A stretch of 14,025 nucleotides of DNA, taken from positions 1 through 14,025 of the forward strand of contig USAV01000046.1 of assembly GCA_900552715.1 (NCBI GenBank), in the 5' to 3' direction. The first letter of the stretch is position 1, and each line of letters opens with the position of its first letter. The DNA is from an uncultured Veillonella sp. (GTDB lineage: Bacteria; Bacillota; Negativicutes; Veillonellales; Veillonellaceae). The position numbers and the translations under genes are program-made. Of this stretch, positions 1 through 6,380 are shown piece by piece. The notes under the pieces were generated by a model, which was given only the letters and a program-made list of their open reading frames with translations, searched no databases and was not told the origin of the DNA.

Positions 1-35
1 TAATACTATTAGTATAAGTAATTATGCGATTTTAG

Positions 36-1700
36 TCAATTAAAATGGTCAATTAGTTCTTTAGCTGCTGCTAATGCAGTGGAAGACATGCCTCGACCAG
101 ACATCATAGAAGCAATTTGTGTTACTCGTTCCTCTTCATTAAGTACCGACAATGTTGACACAGTACGGTCATCTTGCTCAATTTTAGCCAAATGGTAATG
201 TTGTTTTGCAATACTTGCTGTTTGAGGTAAATGAGTAATACAGAATACTTGATTAGTCTTAGAGAGATGTAGGATCTTTTCAGCAACCTTTAAAGCTATA
301 TCTCCACTAATACCAACATCAATTTCATCAAATACCATTGTCTTGAACGTATCACTACGGAAGACAGATTTGAAGGCTAATGCAATCCGAGCTAATTCGC
401 CACCAGAGGCTACCTTGTGAAGAGGTAACAATTGTTCCCCCTTATTGGCAGAGAATAGCAGTTCAATGGACTTCGCTCCTAAAGATGATAAGCCGTCCCC
501 ATCCTCTATATGGAACTGAATCTCTCCTTTTGGCATGCCTAGGTCTACTAATTCTTGATGTAGAGCGTTAGCAATGATCTTTGCATTTTTAAGACGTATG
601 TCACGTAAAACTGTTAAAGCTTCTTCTGCGACCTTTTTCGCCTCTTCAAGACGAGCTTCTAATTCATCTTGTGCAAATACAAGGCCTTCTAGTTCCTCTA
701 AACGAGCTTGTGCCTTTTCTTCGTAAGCCAAAATTTCTTCTACAGTTTCACCATATTTTTTCTTTAAGCCGTAAATAGTAGTATCTCTATCTTGGCAATA
801 CTTATAGCGTTCTTCGTCATAGCTAATAGTATCTCTATAACGATCTAACGATTGAGCAGCCTCTTCCAGTTGGAAATAAGCAGAATCAACCATTTCAGAT
901 ACTTCTTTCAATTCGCCATCATATTTTACAAGATCATTAACCTCTACCTTAATGGAGTTGATTGTATCTAGTAATGGTTGGCGACCATTATAAAAGGCAT
1001 CATAACAAGAACCTAATACCTTATCAATATGTTCAAAACTATCGAGTCGTTTTAATTCCTCTGCAATAGAAACATCTTCACCGATAGTTAGTCCAGCTTC
1101 TTCAATCTCATCGATTTGGTATCGTAGCATATCGAGCTCTCGCGCTCGTTCAGACATATTTTCTTGTAAATGATCTACATCTTGTTTTGCTTGCTTATAT
1201 ACTTTATAGGCATCTAAATAGGTCTTGTAAGCCTTCTGTCCCTCTTTATTATAGGTATCTAAATATTCATGATGGGTATCGGCATCTAATAATCGTTGAT
1301 TACTATATTGACCATGAATATCAGCTAAATGTTGACCAATTTCTTTTAATGCTTTTAATGGTATAGGTTGATCATTCGCTAAGATGGTAGATTTACCATT
1401 GCGGTTAAATGACCGGGAGAGAATTAACTCCCCTTCCTCAACCATAATATTTTTTGATTCTAATAGCTCTTGTATACTTTGGTGATCAGCAATATCAAAT
1501 ATTCCATCTATAACAAAACTATCTTTACCATGACGAATGAACTCGCTGCTTGCGCGTTCTCCTAAAAGGATACTAAAGGCATCCATTAATATGGATTTCC
1601 CTGCCCCAGTTTCGCCGGTAAAGATAGTTATGCCATCATTAAATGAAATATTCATTTGCTCAATCAACGCAAAGTTGCGAATGCTCATTTGCGTTAACAT
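36..1700 (-). CDS. recN: DNA repair protein RecN (SMC-like ATPase)
   Basis: RecN is a cytosolic SMC-family ATPase that gathers at DNA double-strand breaks and supports recombinational repair. The 554-residue length is normal for the family. Visible features: N-terminal MLTQMSIRNFALIEQ, Walker A GETGAGKS at residues 29-36, a long charged helical and coiled-coil middle (about 150-370), the ABC signature SGGEL at about 432-436, Walker B MVFDEIDVGISG from about 455, and a late H-loop region (CITHLPQ). The first Met is chosen because families start with ML(T/K)xLxIxNFALIE, and GAAGGA precedes it with good spacing. That ribosome binding site overlaps the end of argR, 4 bp upstream, so the two genes are probably translationally coupled. 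Beyond its stop only 35 bp are visible, too little to say what follows. Confidence 0.97.
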   Translation of the reverse strand: MLTQMSIRNFALIEQMNISFNDGITIFTGETGAGKSILMDAFSILLGERASSEFIRHGKDSFVIDGIFDIADHQSIQELLESKNIMVEEGELILSRSFNRNGKSTILANDQPIPLKALKEIGQHLADIHGQYSNQRLLDADTHHEYLDTYNKEGQKAYKTYLDAYKVYKQAKQDVDHLQENMSERARELDMLRYQIDEIEEAGLTIGEDVSIAEELKRLDSFEHIDKVLGSCYDAFYNGRQPLLDTINSIKVEVNDLVKYDGELKEVSEMVDSAYFQLEEAAQSLDRYRDTISYDEERYKYCQDRDTTIYGLKKKYGETVEEILAYEEKAQARLEELEGLVFAQDELEARLEEAKKVAEEALTVLRDIRLKNAKIIANALHQELVDLGMPKGEIQFHIEDGDGLSSLGAKSIELLFSANKGEQLLPLHKVASGGELARIALAFKSVFRSDTFKTMVFDEIDVGISGDIALKVAEKILHLSKTNQVFCITHLPQTASIAKQHYHLAKIEQDDRTVSTLSVLNEEERVTQIASMMSGRGMSSTALAAAKELIDHFN

Positions 1701-1704
1701 CTAT

Positions 1705-2160
1705 TTAGTCCTTCATTAAATCTTGAATTTTCGCCAAAATTGCTGGAACTTCAGCTTCAGACTTTGCAATTAACAAAATTGTATCATCACCAGCTAATGT
1801 ACCAATGATTTCGGACCATTTTGCATGGTCAATAGAAAATGCTACGGATTGAGCTGAACCAGGAATTGTATGTAATACAACTTGATTCAAGCTATGATCT
1901 ACCTTAATTAGAGAATCTTGGAATAATCGATTGATTCGACTACGAGATAGAACTACATTTTCTTCTGGAGATAATGCATATCGATAGTGTCCATCGCCTG
2001 TAGGAATTTTGATTAACATCAATTCCTTAATATCACGAGAAACAGTAGCTTGCGTTACCTCAATACCTTCTTCTAATAAGGCCGCTGCTAATTCCTCCTG
2101 AGTTTCAATCGCCTTGGACTGCACGATTTCTTTAATTTTGTTATAGCGATAGCGTTTCAT
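1705..2160 (-). CDS. argR: Arginine repressor ArgR
   Basis: Hexameric transcription factor that senses L-arginine and controls arginine biosynthesis or catabolism. The 151 residues match the family length. The N-terminal winged helix (about 1-70) includes QEELAAALLEEG and the recognition-helix segment TQATVSRDIKELMLIK. The C-terminal oligomerisation and arginine-binding domain carries GSAQSVAFSIDHA and the diagnostic IIGTLAGDDTILLIA with its paired Asp. The ATG is preceded by AAAGGGAG. recN follows directly, the usual argR-recN pairing of Firmicutes. Upstream is a long AT-rich region with two promoter candidates and a strong dyad, which would fit autoregulation, although the dyad is not a canonical ARG box. 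Regulatory targets cannot be read from this window. Confidence 0.96.
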   Translation of the reverse strand: MKRYRYNKIKEIVQSKAIETQEELAAALLEEGIEVTQATVSRDIKELMLIKIPTGDGHYRYALSPEENVVLSRSRINRLFQDSLIKVDHSLNQVVLHTIPGSAQSVAFSIDHAKWSEIIGTLAGDDTILLIAKSEAEVPAILAKIQDLMKD

Positions 2161-2217
2161 TTTAAACTCCCTTTTTTAAAACTTGCACATAAAAGAGAAT
2201 AGTATCTTTCTGCTATT

Positions 2218-2226
2218 ATTATACCA
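2218..2226 (-). promoter_or_regulatory. Extended -10 promoter candidate for argR-recN
   Basis: On the minus strand the sequence reads TGGTATAAT: a perfect TATAAT at 2218-2223 with an upstream TG one base away, the extended -10 arrangement. No good -35 lies 16-18 bp upstream, which is tolerable for extended -10 promoters. Predicted start near 2211, giving a leader of about 50 nt before the argR ATG at 2160. It lies within the right-hand (downstream) arm of the 14-bp dyad, so a protein bound there would occlude it. Confidence 0.5.
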
Positions 2227-2253
2227 TATATTCATAATTAATATATGGTATAA
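2219..2253. repeat. Perfect 14-bp inverted repeat, candidate operator
   Basis: The arms TTATACCATATATT (2219-2232) and AATATATGGTATAA (2240-2253) are exact reverse complements around a 7-bp spacer. The dyad overlaps the argR extended -10 element and, by symmetry, makes a matching extended -10 (TGGTATAAA, 2246-2254) on the plus strand. One half-site resembling an ARG box (ATGAAT) lies near the centre, but the full TGAAT-N4-ATTCA pattern is absent. An operator role is inferred from symmetry and position; the binding protein is unknown. Confidence 0.55.
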
Positions 2254-2280
2254 ATCGCATATCTCATACTAGTTATGCAT

Positions 2281-2308
2281 ATTATATTTATATTTAAAAA
2301 AACGTTAA
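2281..2308 (-). promoter_or_regulatory. Second, upstream promoter candidate for argR
   Basis: The minus strand carries TTAACG (2303-2308, four of six matches to TTGACA), a 16-bp spacer and a perfect TATAAT (2281-2286). Transcription would begin near 2274 and run through the dyad toward argR. The region is very AT-rich, so chance matches are expected and support is only moderate. Confidence 0.4.
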
Positions 2309-2407
2309 CATTCTATAGATTGATGGCGTACAAACACATAGCCTATAGGCTTCATCTATTTATACGAAATTAATAATTTAAAACTATAATAATATGCATG
2401 TATAAAT

Positions 2408-2431
2408 AAAAGCCCCTATAAAGGGGCTTTT
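2408..2431 (-). terminator. Rho-independent terminator after mnmM
   Basis: A perfect 9-bp stem, AAAAGCCCC (2408-2416) with GGGGCTTTT (2423-2431), closes a 6-nt loop. On the minus strand it is followed by TTTTATTTAT. It lies about 50 bp past the mnmM stop and would end the large operon. The stem is A/T-flanked on both sides, so it may also work on the plus strand. Confidence 0.85.
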
Positions 2432-2448
2432 ACATGTTTCTTATGACT

Positions 2449-2467
2449 TTTATTCATAATGAATAAA
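2449..2467. repeat. Short palindrome in the mnmM 3' region
   Basis: TTTATTCAT and ATGAATAAA form a perfect 9-bp inverted repeat around a single base, between the mnmM stop codon and the terminator. It could be an RNA hairpin or a protein site. Its half-sites point the opposite way to an ARG box (TTCAT-A-ATGAA rather than TGAAT-N4-ATTCA). No function is assigned. Confidence 0.4.
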
Positions 2468-2480
2468 GATATATTTCTTT

Positions 2481-3056
2481 TTATCGTTTTTGTAATATAA
2501 ATAACTCAGGTGGATTATTTATTTGATTCATTGGATGCCAATGACATACATTATACAATTTCTGTTCTAAATCTGATAAATACGATTTAAGGATCTGCAT
2601 TTCTTCTAACCCTTCTGTTGTTCCAGGGTAAGCAACAATTGTGATAACTCCAGACTTAGATAATTTCTCTAAACCCTCTTTTATAGCGTCAATTGTTTGA
2701 TGCGGTTTAGTTATAACTTGATGATCGGCACCTGGTAAATATCCTAGGTTAAAAATCATTAAATCAATTACTTCATCTTTTAATTGATTAGCTAATGCAC
2801 GATCATGGGAGTCATGGATAAATGTTAGGCTCACATCTTCAGCTATATCATTTGACTGCAATAACTCTTGGCTACTATTAATAGCTTTCATTTGGATATC
2901 GATGCCATATAAATGACAGCCTTTTTTTGCTCGCTCTGCTAGATATAATAAATCATGGCCATTACCACATGTTGCATCTACTACAACATTAGCGTGCTTC
3001 ATTACTCGATCCCAGATTAAATGTTGAAACTGAACAGCATTGTTAATGTTAATCAC
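2481..3056 (-). CDS. mnmM: tRNA 5-(aminomethyl)-2-thiouridine methyltransferase, MnmM (YtqB) family
   Basis: Class I SAM-dependent methyltransferase of the family once called rRNA methylase or YtqB. Bacillus subtilis YtqB (MnmM) methylates nm5s2U to mnm5s2U at tRNA position 34. In its 191 residues are the SAM-binding motif DATCGNG (27-33), the acidic strand end GIDIQ (51-55), and the diagnostic block NLGYLPGADHQVIT (103-116), close to the NLGYLPGGD..T seen across this family. Translation starts at GTG, preceded by GGGGTGA four bases upstream; no in-frame ATG fits the family N-terminus better. It lies 27 bp after nadK and is the last gene before the terminator at 2408-2431. Family membership is clear; the exact tRNA reaction is by homology. 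Confidence 0.88.
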   Translation of the reverse strand: MININNAVQFQHLIWDRVMKHANVVVDATCGNGHDLLYLAERAKKGCHLYGIDIQMKAINSSQELLQSNDIAEDVSLTFIHDSHDRALANQLKDEVIDLMIFNLGYLPGADHQVITKPHQTIDAIKEGLEKLSKSGVITIVAYPGTTEGLEEMQILKSYLSDLEQKLYNVCHWHPMNQINNPPELFILQKR

Positions 3057-3083
3057 AAAATCACCCCACTTGAGATTTTAGTA

Positions 3084-3968
3084 TTATAACAACTCGTCAC
3101 GACGAGAGGCTAATTTTTTAAATAATGTACCAAAGAAACATTGATCTTTAAAACGTACGAATAAGCAATATACTGGATTGGAGCTTATATGTAATGTTTC
3201 TTTATTGGTAAACGTATAGTCAAATGTACCATCTATACAGATATGTAATTGAGGCTCTCGTTCTGGCATGGTGATTTGAATTGTATCATGCTCTTCCAAT
3301 ACAAGAGAAACGCCTTGAATAAGATGTGGTGCTACAGGAGTCACAATAATTGATCTATTATCAGGCTTCATAATAGGACCACCTGCAGATAGATTATATC
3401 CTGTAGAGCCTGTGGCAGAAGAAATGATCAAGCCATCAGAAGGATACATTTGCGTATGTTGATTATTGATGGACATATTGATACGTGCCATTTTAGCTGG
3501 TTCTGCACGGGTAATAACAATTTCATTAATGATAGGTACTAATTCTTCTTCATTACCATTATTACGGTCAATATACGCATATAAATGTCCACGTTTCTCG
3601 ATATTATAATCACCCTTGGCAATACGTTTAATATGACTTTGCATTTGGTGAACTTCGATTTGGTTTAAGAAACCCAACTCACCAAGATTAATACCACAAA
3701 CAGGTACATTGTATGGGTAAATTTGTCGTGCCAAATGGATGATGGTACCATCACCACCAAAACTAAAGGCAATATCTATTTGTTTAAAGATTTCTGGACG
3801 ACTTAAAATGTGAGTTTCAGGAATCTTAAGTACTCGTGCAGGTGCATCTGATTCGAGATCATCTGGCAAGAATACTTCGATACCTTCATCTTTACAAATA
3901 TGTGCAGCCATTTTTAAAACTGCCATAATATTGCTTTTCCCCATATTAGGGAAAAATCCGATACGCAT
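3084..3968 (-). CDS. nadK: NAD kinase
   Basis: Phosphorylates NAD to NADP in the cytosol, the only route to NADP. At 294 residues the length is typical. Family motifs: GGDGT at 71-75 with the catalytic Asp, GINLGELGFL at 92-101, the Asn-Glu pair at 148-149, and the block from SDGLIISSATGSTGYNLSAGGP (177-198) that binds the nucleotide. The ATG has TAGGAGA upstream, and that site overlaps the tlyA stop codon; the genes are 9 bp apart. The tlyA-nadK order is conserved in many Firmicutes. Nothing unusual was seen; Gly-Tyr-Asn in the TGSTGYN segment is a mild variant of the more common TGSTAYS. Confidence 0.96.
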   Translation of the reverse strand: MRIGFFPNMGKSNIMAVLKMAAHICKDEGIEVFLPDDLESDAPARVLKIPETHILSRPEIFKQIDIAFSFGGDGTIIHLARQIYPYNVPVCGINLGELGFLNQIEVHQMQSHIKRIAKGDYNIEKRGHLYAYIDRNNGNEEELVPIINEIVITRAEPAKMARINMSINNQHTQMYPSDGLIISSATGSTGYNLSAGGPIMKPDNRSIIVTPVAPHLIQGVSLVLEEHDTIQITMPEREPQLHICIDGTFDYTFTNKETLHISSNPVYCLFVRFKDQCFFGTLFKKLASRRDELL

Positions 3969-3977
3969 AGTAATCTC

Positions 3978-4781
3978 CTATAATGAATGAGCCTCTGCAA
4001 CCACTGTATCGATTAAAGTATCATCAATGGTTAAAGCCCCTTCTTCGTACTTTTTAAAATAACCTAAAAACTCAATATTACCTTCCATACCTTTAATTGG
4101 TGAGAAAGTTAATCCATGAACATATAATCCACAATCATGAGCAACGTGTAAGATACGATGTAAAACCTCTTTATGGATTTCCGGGTCGCGCACAATACCA
4201 CCTTTGCCAACATTTTCTTTGCCAGCTTCAAATTGCGGCTTAATCAAAGCAACGAGAGATCCTGTATCTTTTAACAATGTTGTAGCTACAGGCAATACTT
4301 TATCTAAAGAGATAAATGCTACATCTATGGAAATAAAGTCAACCAGTTCACCTAATTGTTCTGGCGTGACAGTGCGAATATTTTGCTTTTCCATATTGAT
4401 AACACGTGGGTCTTGACGTAACTTCCAAGCTAATTGATTATAGCCTACATCGATAGCAAATACTTTAGCTGCTCCATTTTGTAGAGCACAATCTGTAAAA
4501 CCACCAGTGCTAGCACCTATATCAACCATAACAGCGTCTTGTAAATCTATAGGATACGTTTGAATAGCCTTTTCCAGCTTTAGCCCACCGCGACTAACAT
4601 AAGGTAATGTATTACCCTTTACTACGATATTAGCATCTACAGGTATTTTTGTACCTGCCTTATCAATACGTGTTGTGTCCATAAAGATTTGGCCAGCCAT
4701 TATGGCAGCTTTTGCTTTTTCTCTACTTTCAAAAAGTCCTCGATTAACGAGGAGTATGTCTAAACGTTCTTTACTACTCAT
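3978..4781 (-). CDS. tlyA: TlyA family rRNA 2'-O-methyltransferase
   Basis: TlyA proteins methylate ribose 2'-hydroxyls in 16S and/or 23S rRNA, which in mycobacteria sensitises ribosomes to capreomycin. From the chosen start the protein has 267 residues: an S4 RNA-binding domain (about 5-65), then an FtsJ/RrmJ-type methyltransferase with SAM motif DIGASTGGFTD (87-97). Likely K-D-K-E catalytic residues are in GGLKLEKAI, ISIDVAFISL, ALIKPQFEAG and GNIEFLGYF. The frame is open 12 codons further upstream to 4817, but that extension lies inside the preceding gene. The ATG at 4781 forms an ATGA overlap with that gene's stop and gives the normal N-terminus MSSKERLDILLVNRGL. Some relatives act as haemolysins in old annotations; a methyltransferase role is far better supported. 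Confidence 0.93.
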   Translation of the reverse strand: MSSKERLDILLVNRGLFESREKAKAAIMAGQIFMDTTRIDKAGTKIPVDANIVVKGNTLPYVSRGGLKLEKAIQTYPIDLQDAVMVDIGASTGGFTDCALQNGAAKVFAIDVGYNQLAWKLRQDPRVINMEKQNIRTVTPEQLGELVDFISIDVAFISLDKVLPVATTLLKDTGSLVALIKPQFEAGKENVGKGGIVRDPEIHKEVLHRILHVAHDCGLYVHGLTFSPIKGMEGNIEFLGYFKKYEEGALTIDDTLIDTVVAEAHSL

Positions 4782-5257
4782 ATCACACCATTGTAAATAT
4801 AATAAAATTGAATACACGCTACAATAATACCGAGGATTAATCCCCCAAATACCTCTACTGGAGTATGTCCTAATAACTCTTTTAAGGCCTCTTTACGAGT
4901 AATGACAACAGGTATGTTTTTCTTTGTAAAATAATCTACAATTTGGTTTAAAATTTGAGCTTGACGACCAGCCTCTAATCGCACGCCTGATGCATCATAC
5001 ATGACTACAATAGAGAATACTAAGGATAGGATAAAGAGATCAGAAGCTCCATTTTTCAGATATATGGCTGTAGTTGTAGCGATTACAAAGGATGTATGCG
5101 AACTTGGGAAACCACCAGATCCGACTAATCGTTCTGGACGAAATTTACCATGCCGAACTAGTTGCCATACGAATTTGATAGCCTGAGCAGTAAACCAACC
5201 CCAAAATGCGGCTTGCGCTATGTAGTTGTGTGCTATTTGTGGTAATATATCAATCAT
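4778..5257 (-). CDS. Divergent PAP2-family membrane protein (DUF212/YuiD-like)
   Basis: A 159-residue small membrane protein of the divergent PAP2 family, once called acid phosphatase/vanadium haloperoxidase-related. Visible signatures are GGFPSSHTS (48-56), YDASGVRLEAGRQAQ (87-101) and LGHTPVEV (129-136), with hydrophobic segments around 14-34, 55-88 and 137-157. PSSH and the later GHTPVEV resemble pieces of the phosphatase PSGH and SR-N5-H motifs, but the family's substrate is not established. It lies between the prenyl diphosphate synthase, 28 bp upstream, and tlyA, with which it overlaps by 4 bp. Prenyl-phosphate dephosphorylation is an appealing but unproven guess from that position. The start ATG has GAAGAAGG upstream. 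Confidence 0.88.
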   Translation of the reverse strand: MIDILPQIAHNYIAQAAFWGWFTAQAIKFVWQLVRHGKFRPERLVGSGGFPSSHTSFVIATTTAIYLKNGASDLFILSLVFSIVVMYDASGVRLEAGRQAQILNQIVDYFTKKNIPVVITRKEALKELLGHTPVEVFGGLILGIIVACIQFYYIYNGVI

Positions 5258-5285
5258 TATTTGTACCTTCTTCAGGTCGTAACAA

Positions 5286-6164
5286 TTAATTAGTACGTTC
5301 TAAAAGATAATTAATTAGTGCAGCTAGTATAGATGTATCATAAGAAACAGAGTTTAAGGCATCATGAGCCTGTTTTCCAACTAAAGAAGCTTGGTTTTTA
5401 GCCTCCTCTAAACCTAGTAAGGATACATAGGTAGATTTATGTTGGCGAATATCACTGCCAGGAGTTTTTCCTAATTCTTCAATTGTACCAGTTACATCTA
5501 GAATATCATCAGTAATTTGGAATAACAATCCTAAACAATTAGCATATTCCATAAGCGCTTTTCGAGTAGTCGTATCTGCATTGCCTAAGATGAGCCCTAA
5601 TTCTACAGATGCATTAAATAAAGCCCCAGTTTTTCCTCGGTGTAAAACCTTTAACTCCTCAAGTGGTATATGTTTATTTTCACTTAGCATATCGAAGGCT
5701 TGACCTCCGACCATACCTTCAGGGCCTGCAGCCGTAGCCACACATTGGATGGCATCAATTTTTTGTTGAGGTGTAGCAGCTGTATTAGTAGTCATTAGCT
5801 GAAAAGCATATGTCAATAATCCATCACCTGCTAGAATAGCCATACCTTCACCATAAACTTTATGATTTGTTAAATTGCCTCTACGATAATCATCATTATC
5901 CATAGCTGGTAAATCATCATGTACTAAGGAATATGTATGGATGCACTCCATAGCACATAGAAATTCCTTATAATCAGCTGGATCCTTATGAAGCATTTCT
6001 AATACAGCTTTAGATAAGATTGGTCGGATTCGTTTGCCACCTTGCATTAAGCTATAATTCATGGATTCATAAAGAGGTTTAAATTCTTGATTTGGGCTAC
6101 TTAATACCTCACCTAACCATTGTTCAATATGTTGTTTGCTAGACGCTAAATAGTCTTTGAACAT
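5286..6164 (-). CDS. ispA: Polyprenyl synthetase, farnesyl/geranylgeranyl diphosphate synthase type
   Basis: Condenses isopentenyl diphosphate with allylic primers to give short-chain prenyl diphosphates, the precursors of undecaprenyl phosphate and quinone tails. The 292 residues carry GGKRIRP (42-48), the first Asp-rich motif DDLPAMD (83-89) with a bacterial-type two-residue insertion, GKTG (178-181) that contacts diphosphate, and the second Asp-rich motif DDILD (219-223). The wider HTYSLVHDDLPAMDNDD context is typical of bacterial IspA; chain length (C15 or C20) cannot be settled by eye. The ATG has AAGGAGA, overlapping the xseB stop 9 bp upstream. In many Firmicutes dxs follows ispA; here a PAP2-like gene follows and dxs is absent from the window. 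Confidence 0.93.
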   Translation of the reverse strand: MFKDYLASSKQHIEQWLGEVLSSPNQEFKPLYESMNYSLMQGGKRIRPILSKAVLEMLHKDPADYKEFLCAMECIHTYSLVHDDLPAMDNDDYRRGNLTNHKVYGEGMAILAGDGLLTYAFQLMTTNTAATPQQKIDAIQCVATAAGPEGMVGGQAFDMLSENKHIPLEELKVLHRGKTGALFNASVELGLILGNADTTTRKALMEYANCLGLLFQITDDILDVTGTIEELGKTPGSDIRQHKSTYVSLLGLEEAKNQASLVGKQAHDALNSVSYDTSILAALINYLLERTN

Positions 6165-6173
6165 AGAATCTCC

Positions 6174-6380
6174 TTATTCGCTGATGCGGACTTCTTCGAT
6201 AATTTGTTGTACTTCATCTTCCACAGAATCGAGCATTTCTGCACATTCTTTTACTAATGTTAAGCCCTTCTTATATTGCGTTAAAAGTTCAGAGATAGTC
6301 ATATCACCATCGTCTAATTGTTTAACAATATCCTCTAAGGCTTTATATTTTTTCTCATAACTTTTTAGTGATGCGGCCAT
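6174..6380 (-). CDS. xseB: Exodeoxyribonuclease VII small subunit
   Basis: Small subunit of the single-strand-specific exonuclease VII, which works with XseA in the cytosol on single-stranded DNA and repair intermediates. Its 68 residues are the usual size and almost wholly helical and charged, with the family pattern SYEKKYKALEDIVKQLDDGD followed by LxxLLTQYKKGLTLVKECAEML. The start lies inside xseA, giving a 26-bp overlap in another frame. It is supported by a near-ideal AAAGGAGG nine bases before the ATG, embedded in the xseA coding sequence. Such overlap fits balanced production of the two subunits, as the enzyme uses several small subunits per large one. Confidence 0.95.
   Translation of the reverse strand: MAASLKSYEKKYKALEDIVKQLDDGDMTISELLTQYKKGLTLVKECAEMLDSVEDEVQQIIEEVRISE

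Larger units (their letters stand above)
2161..2480. other. 320-bp intergenic region between mnmM and argR
   Basis: This is the longest gene-free stretch. It holds the argR ribosome binding site (2161-2180), the extended -10 and dyad (2218-2253), a second promoter candidate (2281-2308), a 12-bp palindrome AGCCTATAGGCT (2340-2351), the terminator of the large operon (2408-2431) and a short palindrome close to the mnmM stop (2449-2467). No open frame with a ribosome binding site was found on either strand. Between about 2309 and 2407 nothing beyond the palindrome is recognisable. Confidence 0.7.

Noticed and set aside
2340..2351. Palindrome AGCCTATAGGCT as a terminator or operator
   Set aside because: Perfect over 12 bp but without a loop or T tract, and not near a promoter element; no function can be supported.
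4782..4817. 12-residue N-terminal extension of TlyA
   Set aside because: It lies inside the preceding PAP2-like gene, adds hydrophobic residues absent from the family, and the ATGA overlap at 4778-4781 is the standard coupling signal.
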